Source: a virus
Direction: 5' to 3' (one strand)
Virus record (IMG/VR): IMGVR_UViG_3300040801_001025
Span: 20,499 to 84,498 of that record
Length of the DNA stretch: 64,000 nt
Part shown: positions 1 through 8,022 of the stretch, piece after piece
Position numbering within the stretch: the stretch's first letter is position 1
Layout of the letters: the number at the start of each line of letters is the position of its first letter
Program-made: the position numbers and the translations under genes
Notes under the pieces: generated by a model
The model's input: the letters and a program-made list of their open reading frames with translations, nothing else
What the model was told of the DNA's origin: nothing
Database searches by the model: none

Positions 1-869
1 CTGAGATGATCTTCCTACGTTTGGCTTCTATTATTACTGGACACGATGCATCTACATGGAAGGAAAATATTCCTACTATTGCAGCAGATATGAGTCTAAG
101 ACATAGTAATGGTGTTGGCTCGTACATGATTAAACGTTTACCTCAGCAGTCAACTCCGGCCGATGTTCGCTCATATCTTACTTACTATGGTATGGAATAT
201 GGGTATGCCCCTGATATACTGCTTCTAGACTACCTTGATTTGATGAGTCCCAATGGCGGTACTCGCAATATTGGAGTATTTGAGCAGGATAAATTCAAAG
301 CTGAGCAGTGCTCAGAAATTCTAGTAGACTATGATTGCATTGGTGCATCTGCATCACAGCAGAACCGCGAAGGTCTAAGAATGGCTAGTCCCGACCAAGG
401 CGTAATTGCTGGTGGTATCTCCAAGGTCAATACAGTCGACAACTACATTTCGTTGAACATGACGGATGAAATGCGTTTGCAAGGGGAAATGAATGCGTTC
501 TTCCTTAAAACTCGTTCAAGTAGTGGTGTTGGCAAAGCGTCTATGTTACACTTCAACACAAATAACCTCCGCATCAGCGATCATGAAAAAGGTACACAAA
601 CTTCGGTCATGCCTACAGGTCGCAAAGAAGTTCCTGATTCTGTCAAGGAAATCATGGCAGCGGCGGCTGACCCCGATATTAAGGGGCTTCCGGGTGAAGA
701 ACCGTTGGAACCTGAAACTGTCAAACATGATCCATTTACAGGGTTCTATGACGATGAACCGGAAGAAGTACAAGAAGATACTTTCAAAGAAGCAGAGCCA
801 ATTCTACCAGTAGATACTTCACGAGGCGAAGCTTTGCTTAGACTGATGGATGAATTAAAAGGAGATTAA
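1..869 (+). CDS. 41: Replicative DNA helicase, DnaB / T4 gp41 family (5' end outside window)
   Basis: The frame is open to the left edge, so this is the C-terminal part of a longer protein. It unwinds DNA ahead of the replisome as a hexameric RecA-fold ATPase. Visible features are the Walker B strand DILLLDYLDLM, the following SASQQNREG segment (DnaB motif 3) and a later FFLKTRSSSGVG segment resembling the arginine-finger/motif 4 region. The last ~80 residues are an acidic, proline-containing tail with no motif I recognise. The Walker A motif must lie upstream of the window. Family is clear from motif order; assignment to the gp41 branch rests on the T4-like neighbours. Confidence 0.85.
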   Translation, partial: EMIFLRLASIITGHDASTWKENIPTIAADMSLRHSNGVGSYMIKRLPQQSTPADVRSYLTYYGMEYGYAPDILLLDYLDLMSPNGGTRNIGVFEQDKFKAEQCSEILVDYDCIGASASQQNREGLRMASPDQGVIAGGISKVNTVDNYISLNMTDEMRLQGEMNAFFLKTRSSSGVGKASMLHFNTNNLRISDHEKGTQTSVMPTGRKEVPDSVKEIMAAAADPDIKGLPGEEPLEPETVKHDPFTGFYDDEPEEVQEDTFKEAEPILPVDTSRGEALLRLMDELKGD

Positions 870-870
870 C

Positions 871-1167
871 ATGGAATTAGAGTTACTGTTTTCGCCAACA
901 GAAACCGTTACGATTACTATCGATGGTGAGAACTATGTAGTTTCAATTGATGAAGTTCGTAGAGATAACCCCGAGCTATATCAGACAGTTATGTACTATG
1001 ATAATGCTCGCAAAGAAGCAGCACGTCTACAGTACGAAAGCCGAAAGCTTACCGCAGCATTGACTTCCCTTAAAAATCAAGTCATGATGGGAACTAATGC
1101 TTATGTCGTTGAAAAATATAAGCTTTCTAAAGAAGAATCATCTGAACAAGGAGAATCTGATGAGTGA
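871..1167 (+). CDS. Hypothetical protein, 98 aa
   Basis: Starts two bases after the helicase stop with AAGGAG just upstream. The protein has a beta-rich N-terminal third (ELELLFSPTETVTITIDG) and a helical, charged remainder. Its stop overlaps the start of the next gene, so the three genes are probably translated together. I do not recognise a family. Confidence 0.75.
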   Translation: MELELLFSPTETVTITIDGENYVVSIDEVRRDNPELYQTVMYYDNARKEAARLQYESRKLTAALTSLKNQVMMGTNAYVVEKYKLSKEESSEQGESDE

Positions 1168-1450
1168 AGTATTGGATAACATCCTACCGCAACTTGATGA
1201 AACTGAATATCGCGACATCGATGGTAGTGTGATTAGTGATTATTTTGAGGATGATCGTAGGGAATATGCTGAATATGTAGCACAAGCAGTTAGTCGGCTT
1301 TTTAGTTTTCAAGACTGGTATGAACAGACATATTCTAAACGACTCGATGAAGAACAACTTAAACTTTTTCTTGGCGAAGATTGCATGGATTTACTCGACA
1401 CTGTTTATGATGGCGTTGAAACCGTGCTTCAGCAGAACAATCAGGCATAA
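1160..1450 (+). CDS. Hypothetical protein, 96 aa
   Basis: The ATG at 1160 is chosen over the upstream in-frame ATG at 1097 because AAGGAG lies at 1148-1153 and the overlap with the previous gene drops to 8 bases. The product is acidic, with aromatic residues in the middle (YEQTYSKRL, LFLGEDCMDLL). The last codons contain a CATAAATA late-promoter box for the next gene. No family recognised. Confidence 0.75.
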   Translation: MSEVLDNILPQLDETEYRDIDGSVISDYFEDDRREYAEYVAQAVSRLFSFQDWYEQTYSKRLDEEQLKLFLGEDCMDLLDTVYDGVETVLQQNNQA

Positions 1451-1454
1451 ATAG
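1446..1454 (+). promoter_or_regulatory. T4-type late promoter, CATAAATAG
   Basis: The box overlaps the stop codon of the preceding gene and lies 17 bases before the start of the probable small terminase gene. ATAGT at 1451-1455 can pair with ACTAT at 1468-1472, which contains the start codon, placing the ribosome site TGAGG in the loop. Confidence 0.65.
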
Positions 1455-1470
1455 TAATAATGAGGTAACT

Positions 1471-1932
1471 ATGTCTGATAAGAAAGTCATTAAGAAAATT
1501 GAACATCCTCTCGAAGACTTCTTTGAGGTTGAGAAAGGTTCAACTGAAATAGAAGTCTACGAACGCAATACTGAAGTTGCCGAAGTGGAATCATACGATG
1601 AAAAAGATAAAGAAATTGAAGAGCAATTTCAAGAAGTCTATGATGCTGCTATGGATGTTCATGATAATCTGGCTGAAGAGATTCAGACGGTAGAAGGTAA
1701 GTACAAAGCTCGTATTGGCGAAGTAGCTATCCAAAGCTTGAGTGCCGCACTGAACGCGGCCAAAGAGAAAGCCCGCCTCAAAGAGCACAAGGATAAGCTT
1801 GAAGTTAGTCCATCAGGCGACGCTTCTTCGGTTAATCCTAAGAACCAAACCATGGTAATTACTGACCGTAGTGCCTTTCTTGAGCAGCTTCGTAACATGA
1901 AAAAAGAGGGTGATACGAATGAGTCTACTTGA
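1471..1932 (+). CDS. 16: Probable small terminase subunit (T4 gp16-like)
   Basis: 153 aa. In T4 phages gp16 binds concatemeric DNA and regulates the gp17 packaging motor. The layout fits: an acidic N-terminal tail with EIEVYERNTEVAEVES, a long two-helix centre (EQFQEVYDAAMDVHDNLAEEI, then IQSLSAALNAAKEKARLKEH) and a short C-terminal segment NQTMVITDRSAFLEQL resembling the mixed strand/helix end of gp16. Length is close to T4 gp16 (164 aa). It lies two genes before gp17 and has its own late promoter. Sequence similarity is faint, so the call depends on architecture and position; another small helical packaging or scaffold protein is possible. Confidence 0.6.
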   Translation: MSDKKVIKKIEHPLEDFFEVEKGSTEIEVYERNTEVAEVESYDEKDKEIEEQFQEVYDAAMDVHDNLAEEIQTVEGKYKARIGEVAIQSLSAALNAAKEKARLKEHKDKLEVSPSGDASSVNPKNQTMVITDRSAFLEQLRNMKKEGDTNEST

Positions 1933-2983
1933 AGAAATGACAAGCAACGAATACAACTCCGTATTCGATGAAGTAGCAGTTGTAGTGGTGGCTTATTGTT
2001 TAGCATCAGCATTTCTTGTAAAAAATAGGCAGTATCAAATATTGCCATCCCATTTCCTGCAAATGCTTAACTACATGGACCGTGATAGTGTTACTTTCAC
2101 CAACATGGAGACTGCTTCTAATACTTTCGATCTTATTACAGTCAATGTTGATGTTTCTGATGAAGCTCGACGTTTTATTATTGCAAATCTAACAGATCGA
2201 AACGGTCCTCACTTCGCGCTCGTTCGCAACATTCTCAAGTATATCAATGAAGATCGTATTGTCAACGGTCTTGTATCTCAAATAACTAACAATGGTGTTC
2301 AAAATACCATAACAATCGACTCTGATTATATTGGTGGTGCTGGTCAAGGCACCGCTATTATGATCGACAATGAGTTAATCAATCTTAGCACAAGTATTGT
2401 GCCAATGATTAACCGACCAACACCATGCGTTGGCATTGGCCAAAATGATTTGGCTACTGATTATGGTTTTGAAGCTCAGCGTAATTTCATCCGTAGCAAT
2501 TTTGACATTGACATTGGTTCTGATTCTTCGCTATACTATCAGCGTTGCCATAATAATGGCAGTCCTACATGCGATAGCATCGAAGATGCAACACGTTGTT
2601 TGTATGACGACGTATGTAAGCGAATCAATCAAGGCTATGCAGGTGCATTGGATACTTCTCCAATGGACAGTTATAAATCAAACGCACTAGCATGTGCTAT
2701 GCGACAGTGCTACGGTGTAGAGCCAGATTGTGAGACAAACTGCGTTAGAATGAGTAGTCGCACAAGGGGATTCGACAGCTTTAATCCTTCTCACATGTCA
2801 GAAGAGCTTTACGATATGCCGATACAAGCAACATCAGCACCGATGGGCAATCCATCTATTGTGCTATCTAATAAAAACACAGGTCAGCAGTTATTCAAGA
2901 CTCGCTTTAAAAAGGAGTCATACCCAAAGAACCTGACTGGTTATCGATACAAAATGTATTTTGAACCAGCAAGTCGAAAATAA
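1919..2983 (+). CDS. Hypothetical cysteine-rich protein, 354 aa
   Basis: ATG 1919 follows AGAGGG with 8-base spacing and overlaps the end of the gp16-like gene by 14 bases; a GTG at 1910 is less likely. The first ~200 residues are regular alpha/beta. Residues ~205-285 contain many cysteines (CHNNGSPTC, CLYDDVC, CAMRQCYG, CETNC), unusual for a cytoplasmic phage protein and suggesting either a metal site or disulfides. Sited between packaging genes, it may act in head completion, but nothing in the sequence proves this. No family recognised. Confidence 0.7.
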   Translation: MSLLEEMTSNEYNSVFDEVAVVVVAYCLASAFLVKNRQYQILPSHFLQMLNYMDRDSVTFTNMETASNTFDLITVNVDVSDEARRFIIANLTDRNGPHFALVRNILKYINEDRIVNGLVSQITNNGVQNTITIDSDYIGGAGQGTAIMIDNELINLSTSIVPMINRPTPCVGIGQNDLATDYGFEAQRNFIRSNFDIDIGSDSSLYYQRCHNNGSPTCDSIEDATRCLYDDVCKRINQGYAGALDTSPMDSYKSNALACAMRQCYGVEPDCETNCVRMSSRTRGFDSFNPSHMSEELYDMPIQATSAPMGNPSIVLSNKNTGQQLFKTRFKKESYPKNLTGYRYKMYFEPASRK

Positions 2984-3001
2984 AAACAATAAGGGACGCT
3001 T

Positions 3002-4702
3002 ATGCACAATAAAGACAATGAAACATTCATAGCACAATATAGAGCGGCCCTTGCCGCAAAACTTTCCCGTCAAGAGTTTGCGGAATACCTTGGCATTCTA
3101 CCTGAAAGCGTTTTACGCAGACGACTAAGTATCAAAACTTCCACTGGCCTTGACCTCGCATTCCTTCCACATGAAGATAATTATTCCGGTGTTGATCTTG
3201 ATAAGATCACCGTCTTTGAAGAAAAATTCAAAGAACTTATTGAAAAGAATGCTGGTCCTAAGACTATCAAGAATAACGACAGACAAGGTGTGTACGTGTT
3301 CGTAGCTGCACAGAATGCAACGCCGGTACATGAAGGTTTCTGGGCGACTCTTTTACAGTATATTGAATGTCGTCACGGTGAACTCAACGTCATTCCGTAT
3401 CGCTATAAAAACCCTACTTCCATTTACACAGAACACAGCAAAGAACTAGATTACTGGTGGCCGTGTCTTGAACCATATTTACTAGATCATAAGCTAAAGC
3501 TGTGCAAAGGTCTACAAATTCTTGGTCAGATCAAAATGCAGCCAACCGCGACCAATCCGTTGTCTGGATTCGATGGATTTACTGGCGAAGACTCTGCAAT
3601 TCTTGGTCATCCGAAAGTTCAACTTCGTACCGTTGCAACGCCAAGTAAGAGACTTCCAAAAATTCTAGCAACGACAGGTGCATGTACTGTACCGAATTAT
3701 ACTGATTCTAAGGCTGGACACAAGGGTAGGTTCCACCACAATCTCAGCGCATTAGTTGTTGAAGTTGATAATGACAAGTTCCATATTCGTCATATACATG
3801 GCGAGGACGATGGGTCGTTCTATGACCTTGATTACTATTATACGTCTACAGGTCGAACCAAATACGGTCGAACAGCCGGATTGGTTCCGGGTGATATCCA
3901 TGCCGAGTTCTTGGATGAAAAAGTAGATCAGGCAACATTCCGTGGTTCCGATTCTATTATGGAAGTATTGAATCCAGAAGTTCTGGTAATACATGACGGC
4001 GAAGACTTTTATCGTCGTAACCATCATCACAAAAATAATGACATCCTCGCTTACGGTAAGCATCACTATGGGCGCAACAACGTAGAAGAAGGATTACAAA
4101 TTACGGCTGATTTCTTTGATAGGGTTTCACGTCCTGACACATTAACCTTGGCAGTTCGTGCAAATCATGACGAAGCTTTTGATCGTTGGCTACGTGATGC
4201 TGATCCAAAGATTGATCCCGAAAACGCTAAATTCTATTACTATATGAAGTATCATCAGCTTGACAATGTTCAGAGAACTGCAACTGGTTTCAAAACTATC
4301 AATGCTTTTGAATTCTGGGCAAAGAATCCGATGGATCAGCGTGGTATTACATCTGAGACTGTCAAGTTTTTGAAGCGTGATGAAAGCTTTGTGGTTGGTG
4401 GTATCGAGATTGGTTTCCATGGCGACATTGGCAACAACGGTGGCCATGGTAGCTTGAAATCTTACACCAAGATTGGTCCAAAGGTAGTTATCGGCCACGG
4501 CCATTCTCCGGGTATTGAAGATGGTGCATATCAGGTTGGTGTATCAGCTAGATTAGATTTAGAGTATGCCGTAGGACCGTCAGGATGGCTCCATACGCAC
4601 TGTGTAATATACCCTAATGGCTCGCGTACCCTTCTCAATGTAATCAACGGAGAGTGGCGTGCAAGCTTCTATGACAGGGAAGATGAGCTTCTAGCTGCGT
4701 GA
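3002..4702 (+). CDS. Metallophosphoesterase resembling phage T5 A1 (DNA transfer) protein
   Basis: 566 aa, RBS AAGGGAC. The C-terminal half carries calcineurin-like phosphoesterase motifs in order: GDIH (D298, H300), DGED, ANHDEAF (N388, H389, D390), FHGDIGNNGG and GHGH (H499, H501). Residues ~20-45 (LSRQEFAEYLGILPESVLRRRL) look like a helix-turn-helix. Length and the mix of an N-terminal DNA-binding-like segment with an atypical phosphoesterase core recall T5 A1 (556 aa), needed for host DNA breakdown and second-step transfer in T5. That similarity is from memory and was not tested by alignment. Position just before gp17 could instead suggest a nuclease linked to packaging or DNA processing. 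Confidence 0.6.
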   Translation: MHNKDNETFIAQYRAALAAKLSRQEFAEYLGILPESVLRRRLSIKTSTGLDLAFLPHEDNYSGVDLDKITVFEEKFKELIEKNAGPKTIKNNDRQGVYVFVAAQNATPVHEGFWATLLQYIECRHGELNVIPYRYKNPTSIYTEHSKELDYWWPCLEPYLLDHKLKLCKGLQILGQIKMQPTATNPLSGFDGFTGEDSAILGHPKVQLRTVATPSKRLPKILATTGACTVPNYTDSKAGHKGRFHHNLSALVVEVDNDKFHIRHIHGEDDGSFYDLDYYYTSTGRTKYGRTAGLVPGDIHAEFLDEKVDQATFRGSDSIMEVLNPEVLVIHDGEDFYRRNHHHKNNDILAYGKHHYGRNNVEEGLQITADFFDRVSRPDTLTLAVRANHDEAFDRWLRDADPKIDPENAKFYYYMKYHQLDNVQRTATGFKTINAFEFWAKNPMDQRGITSETVKFLKRDESFVVGGIEIGFHGDIGNNGGHGSLKSYTKIGPKVVIGHGHSPGIEDGAYQVGVSARLDLEYAVGPSGWLHTHCVIYPNGSRTLLNVINGEWRASFYDREDELLAA

Positions 4703-4719
4703 CACATTTAAAATAAAGG

Positions 4720-4728
4720 GCTAAATAG
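4720..4728 (+). promoter_or_regulatory. T4-type late promoter, GCTAAATAG
   Basis: Variant late box 19 bases before the gp17 start. Predicted transcription start is about 4734, at the end of the first arm of the hairpin described next. Confidence 0.6.
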
Positions 4729-4753
4729 CCATAGGGAGAAATTTCTATGGCTA
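4726..4753 (+). promoter_or_regulatory. Start-codon hairpin of the large terminase gene
   Basis: TAGCCATAG (4726-4734) is complementary to CTATGGCTA (4745-4753), giving a 9-bp stem that contains the ATG at 4747, with the ribosome site GGAGA in the loop. RNA begun at the local late promoter would lack most of the first arm; read-through RNA would contain it. Confidence 0.6.
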
Positions 4754-6345
4754 GTAACTCTAAAGTAAAGACAGTTAAGAATAATCCGAATCTTAAAAGT
4801 GCGAATCAGGAAATTGAACTGACGTATGAACAGATTCAGGAATATGCGAAGTGTATGGATGACCCGATATACTTCATTAAAAAATATGTGTACATTACGC
4901 ACCCTGTACAGGGTCAGATCAAGTTTGATCTTTACGATTATCAAGAAGAGCTAGTCAAGAATTACCAGAATGAGAGAAACAATATTGTACTCTCGGCTCG
5001 ACAGACTGGTAAGACTGAAACATCCTCGGCCTATATGCTTTGGTTCTTATTATTCCAGAAGAAGAAAACAGTTCTTGTTGTTTCTAAGGATTTGGAGAGT
5101 GCCAAGGAAATTGTTAAGAAGGTTAAGGACGGATACGAACTCCTTCCACTTTGGCTAAAGCCGGGTATCGATCCAGACAACTGGAACAAAGAAGCAATTG
5201 AATTCGACAATGGTTCTCGTCTAGTTGCTAGAACAACTTCTGATGGTTCTGGTCGTGGTTTGGCTATTTCTCTATTGTACTGTGACGAGCTTGCATTCGT
5301 TCGCCCGCATATTCAGGATCAATTCTGGGATGGTGTTTACCCTACATTGTCTACTGGTGGTTCATGTATTATCACTAGTACGCCAAACGGCGATACTAAC
5401 TTGTTTGCTAAGCTTTGGAGGTCTGCTGAACTTAGTACTAAGCTAAAGGCAACAGAAACACCGGGCACCGAAGATTTGATGCCGTTCCATGCGACTCGTA
5501 TTTATTGGGATCAGCCACCGGGCCGCGATGAAGCATTTAAGAAAGAGAAGATTGCTGTTCTTGGAGAGCGTAAGTGGCTTCAGGAATATGAATGCGAATT
5601 CATCAGTAGTGACAATTCGCTATTTGACACTCGTGTTATTCAGGTTGAACAGCGTCGAGTAGAGAATATGAAGCCTGCTTTTGTTATCAACGGTGAGCAG
5701 GAATTCTATAAGCCTATTTCACAGGGCATGACTTACATTGTTGGAGTTGACCCTGCAACTGGAACAGGTGAGGACTATTCTGTAATAGAAGTATTCGAAT
5801 TCCCATCGCTAATTCAAGTAATGGAATATAGGGCTAACACTGTAAGTGAACATGTGTTATACTCGTATCTCAAGAAAGTACTTGGCTTCTTAGAACAATA
5901 TGCAGAAGAGATTTATTTCAGTGTAGAGAATAACGGTGTTGGTCGTGCTATGTGTGCATTGTATATGCAGGACGAGCGGCCACCTCAATTCTCTCATTTC
6001 ATGTGTGAACGTGGTAAAAATAAGCTAGGTTATACAACTACGAATGCCACTAAGCGTGAAGCTGCCATAAGATTCAAGAACTTTTTTGAACGTCGCGAAA
6101 TGACAATTCTATCACCTATTCTATTCAAAGAAATGAAAAGCTATATTAGGAAAGGTGATGGATTTGAAGCGCAAACTGGTGCAACTGATGATTGCATATC
6201 CGCAGTATTCATCATAATGCGAATGCTAGACGACATTGCGATGTACAACCCCCGTGCTTATGACAAGCTTTATAAGTTTGGAGAACAGTCTCGTGGTGAC
6301 GAATGGTATACCAATGATGACTTTATTCCGGGTGGAATGCTATAA
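4747..6345 (+). CDS. 17: Large terminase subunit, T4 gp17-like
   Basis: 532 aa. The packaging ATPase and headful nuclease that pumps DNA into proheads. Walker A is SARQTGKT (residues 83-90), Walker B LLYCDELAF with D180-E181, and the STPNGD coupling segment follows. The C-terminal RNase H-like nuclease has the GVDPATGTGEDYS motif (D335), ENNGVGRA and the closing ATDDCISA aspartates. Length and order match T4-like gp17. Transcribed from its own late promoter with a start-codon hairpin. Confidence 0.95.
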   Translation: MASNSKVKTVKNNPNLKSANQEIELTYEQIQEYAKCMDDPIYFIKKYVYITHPVQGQIKFDLYDYQEELVKNYQNERNNIVLSARQTGKTETSSAYMLWFLLFQKKKTVLVVSKDLESAKEIVKKVKDGYELLPLWLKPGIDPDNWNKEAIEFDNGSRLVARTTSDGSGRGLAISLLYCDELAFVRPHIQDQFWDGVYPTLSTGGSCIITSTPNGDTNLFAKLWRSAELSTKLKATETPGTEDLMPFHATRIYWDQPPGRDEAFKKEKIAVLGERKWLQEYECEFISSDNSLFDTRVIQVEQRRVENMKPAFVINGEQEFYKPISQGMTYIVGVDPATGTGEDYSVIEVFEFPSLIQVMEYRANTVSEHVLYSYLKKVLGFLEQYAEEIYFSVENNGVGRAMCALYMQDERPPQFSHFMCERGKNKLGYTTTNATKREAAIRFKNFFERREMTILSPILFKEMKSYIRKGDGFEAQTGATDDCISAVFIIMRMLDDIAMYNPRAYDKLYKFGEQSRGDEWYTNDDFIPGGML

Positions 6346-6349
6346 ATAC
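6341..6349 (+). promoter_or_regulatory. T4-type late promoter, TATAAATAC
   Basis: Perfect box overlapping the gp17 stop codon. Only four bases separate it from the ATG at 6354, so either the next gene is read from a near-leaderless RNA or its true start is further downstream. Confidence 0.7.
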
Positions 6350-6353
6350 AAGT

Positions 6354-6887
6354 ATGACTAAATCAGTGTTGTTACCAGCGCGTATTTTACTAGAAACTTC
6401 TTATAATACGCTATATACTAATACTACTCAGAACTTTAAGACGCCTCGCGATCAAAGTTCTGAGCGTGTTCAGGTGTTGAATAAAAGATTCATGCCTGCT
6501 CCTAGAAATCAAATTCTCGGAGTATTGGCAACAACACGAACGGACATTGAGAGATACAACACCAAGATGTATTTTCTCGGTGTTAATTATCTGGAACTAG
6601 AAGAGGATACTGATGGGTATTCTTTTACTGCTCCGGGTGGTCAAGACTACACAATTGAGCGTATCAACGAGAATTCGAATGATGTGCGAGTAGCGTGTAC
6701 TTGTCTTGACTTTTACTATCGCTTTGCTCCTTGGAACTATAGCGATGGCAGTTTGCACGGTAATCCACCGCCGCCTTATGTTAAGACGACGGATAGAGAA
6801 CCATATAATCCAGATAAAATTCCGGGTTTGTGCAAGCATATGATTTCGCTGGCTAGTGAATTACGTGCCGATGGCATGTTTGAGTAA
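6354..6887 (+). CDS. Hypothetical protein with SWIM-like CxC...CxH motif
   Basis: 177 aa as drawn. No ribosome site precedes ATG 6354, and the late promoter lies within a few bases, so a later start such as the ATG at residue 47 is possible. The C-terminal half contains VRVACTCLDF followed ~55 residues later by GLCKHM, the C-x-C...C-x-H spacing of SWIM zinc modules that bind nucleic acid or protein. Between the pairs lies a proline-rich NPPPPYVK stretch. Function unknown; the late promoter suggests a morphogenesis-stage role. Confidence 0.7.
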   Translation: MTKSVLLPARILLETSYNTLYTNTTQNFKTPRDQSSERVQVLNKRFMPAPRNQILGVLATTRTDIERYNTKMYFLGVNYLELEEDTDGYSFTAPGGQDYTIERINENSNDVRVACTCLDFYYRFAPWNYSDGSLHGNPPPPYVKTTDREPYNPDKIPGLCKHMISLASELRADGMFE

Positions 6888-6895
6888 ATAGCCGG

Positions 6896-6923
6896 TTGTA
6901 AATTATACCGAGTGTTGCATAAT
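6896..6923 (+). promoter_or_regulatory. Candidate sigma-70 promoter for gene 32
   Basis: TTGTAA, 16-base spacer, CATAAT. It would give an A-rich leader of about 85 bases before the gp32 start. In T4 a pseudoknot plus A/U-rich leader lets gp32 repress its own translation; here I see the A-rich part but no clear pseudoknot. Confidence 0.4.
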
Positions 6924-7016
6924 AAGCCTCACTTGGACGCAAGACTAAGATGTAATAAGAAATGCAGAAATGCAAGAAAAGCTAAGACTATAATAAGAAA
7001 ATAGGAGAATTATAAG

Positions 7017-7973
7017 ATGGCTAGAGCAAGTTTGAAAGACCTTAAGGCGAAGTTGAAGAAAGAAAAAGAAGCTACTAAGAAAACCAGTGGTGGTGGCTTT
7101 TGGTATCCTCTCTGGGACTTGCCGCACGAAGGTAAAACCTCCATCCGTATCCTCGAAGACCCGAACGAAGATAACGATCTGTACTACTACTTGCAGTATC
7201 TTGAGCATAATATCGAGATTGACGGCAAGTGGGAACGCATCCCGTGTCCTAAGACGTGGGGCCAACATAACGAATGCCCAATCTGCGAATTGTCTGCTAA
7301 GATGTATGCAGCCAAGAAGCCAGAAATCGGCAAGTACTACTACCGCAATCTCTACACCATTGTCCGTGGTTTGATCACCAAAGACGGTCTAGTGTACGAA
7401 GATGAAAGCGATGATGCAACTGGTACGGTTCGTCCGTTCAAGTTCTCCTATCAGCTTTCTCAGAAGCTCAAGAATGATGCAGACCAATTCATTGAAGAAA
7501 GTGATGAAGACGATGCTCCGTTCTATGATCTAGATGCAGGTATTGATTTCGTTATCAAGAAGATCGTTACTTCTGATGGTAAGAAAGAGTTTCCGAAGTA
7601 CGACATTGGTAGTGGATTCGCATTGAAGCCGAAGAAGATTCCTGATGCATTGCAGAAGAAAATTGGTGAACTCGAACCACTCGCTGCATTGCTGCCGCCT
7701 CAGCCAACCTATGATGAAGTTCATGCAAAGCTTGAAGCTCATCAGAACGTTGTTGGTAGTGATGAAGATGATGACGATGACGTAGCCTCTGATGAAGACA
7801 TTGAGGCAATGATCAACCGTCAGCGTAATACTGTCGATGACGATGACGACGATAATGAAGTCGAGTCGTTGACTGAAGATGATGACGACGTTGATGTATC
7901 CGCACTGTTGGATGACGACGACGATGATGACGATGGTCTAGATGCACTAGCTAAGTTAGCAGCAGAAGACTGA
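7017..7973 (+). CDS. 32: Single-stranded DNA-binding protein, T4 gp32-like
   Basis: 318 aa. Coats ssDNA during replication, recombination and repair and recruits partner proteins by its acidic tail. N-terminal basic segment (LKAKLKKEKEATKK) matches the cooperativity domain; the zinc ligands C77, H84, C87 and C90 lie in the core; the last ~70 residues are dominated by aspartate runs, typical of gp32. Start ATG follows AGGAG. A strong terminator follows the stop. The aspartate codons (GAT/GAC) create long serine- or glutamate-free open frames on the other strand which are not genes. Confidence 0.95.
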   Translation: MARASLKDLKAKLKKEKEATKKTSGGGFWYPLWDLPHEGKTSIRILEDPNEDNDLYYYLQYLEHNIEIDGKWERIPCPKTWGQHNECPICELSAKMYAAKKPEIGKYYYRNLYTIVRGLITKDGLVYEDESDDATGTVRPFKFSYQLSQKLKNDADQFIEESDEDDAPFYDLDAGIDFVIKKIVTSDGKKEFPKYDIGSGFALKPKKIPDALQKKIGELEPLAALLPPQPTYDEVHAKLEAHQNVVGSDEDDDDDVASDEDIEAMINRQRNTVDDDDDDNEVESLTEDDDDVDVSALLDDDDDDDDGLDALAKLAAED

Positions 7974-7980
7974 TCACTTC

Positions 7981-8008
7981 GGGGGAGGGCAACCTCCCCC
8001 ATCTTTTC
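7981..8008 (+). terminator. Rho-independent terminator after gene 32
   Basis: GGGGGAGG, loop GCAA, CCTCCCCC, then ATCTTTTCTTT. It isolates gene 32 from uvsX, in keeping with separate high expression of gp32. Confidence 0.85.
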
Positions 8009-8022
8009 TTTGAGGAACAAAT

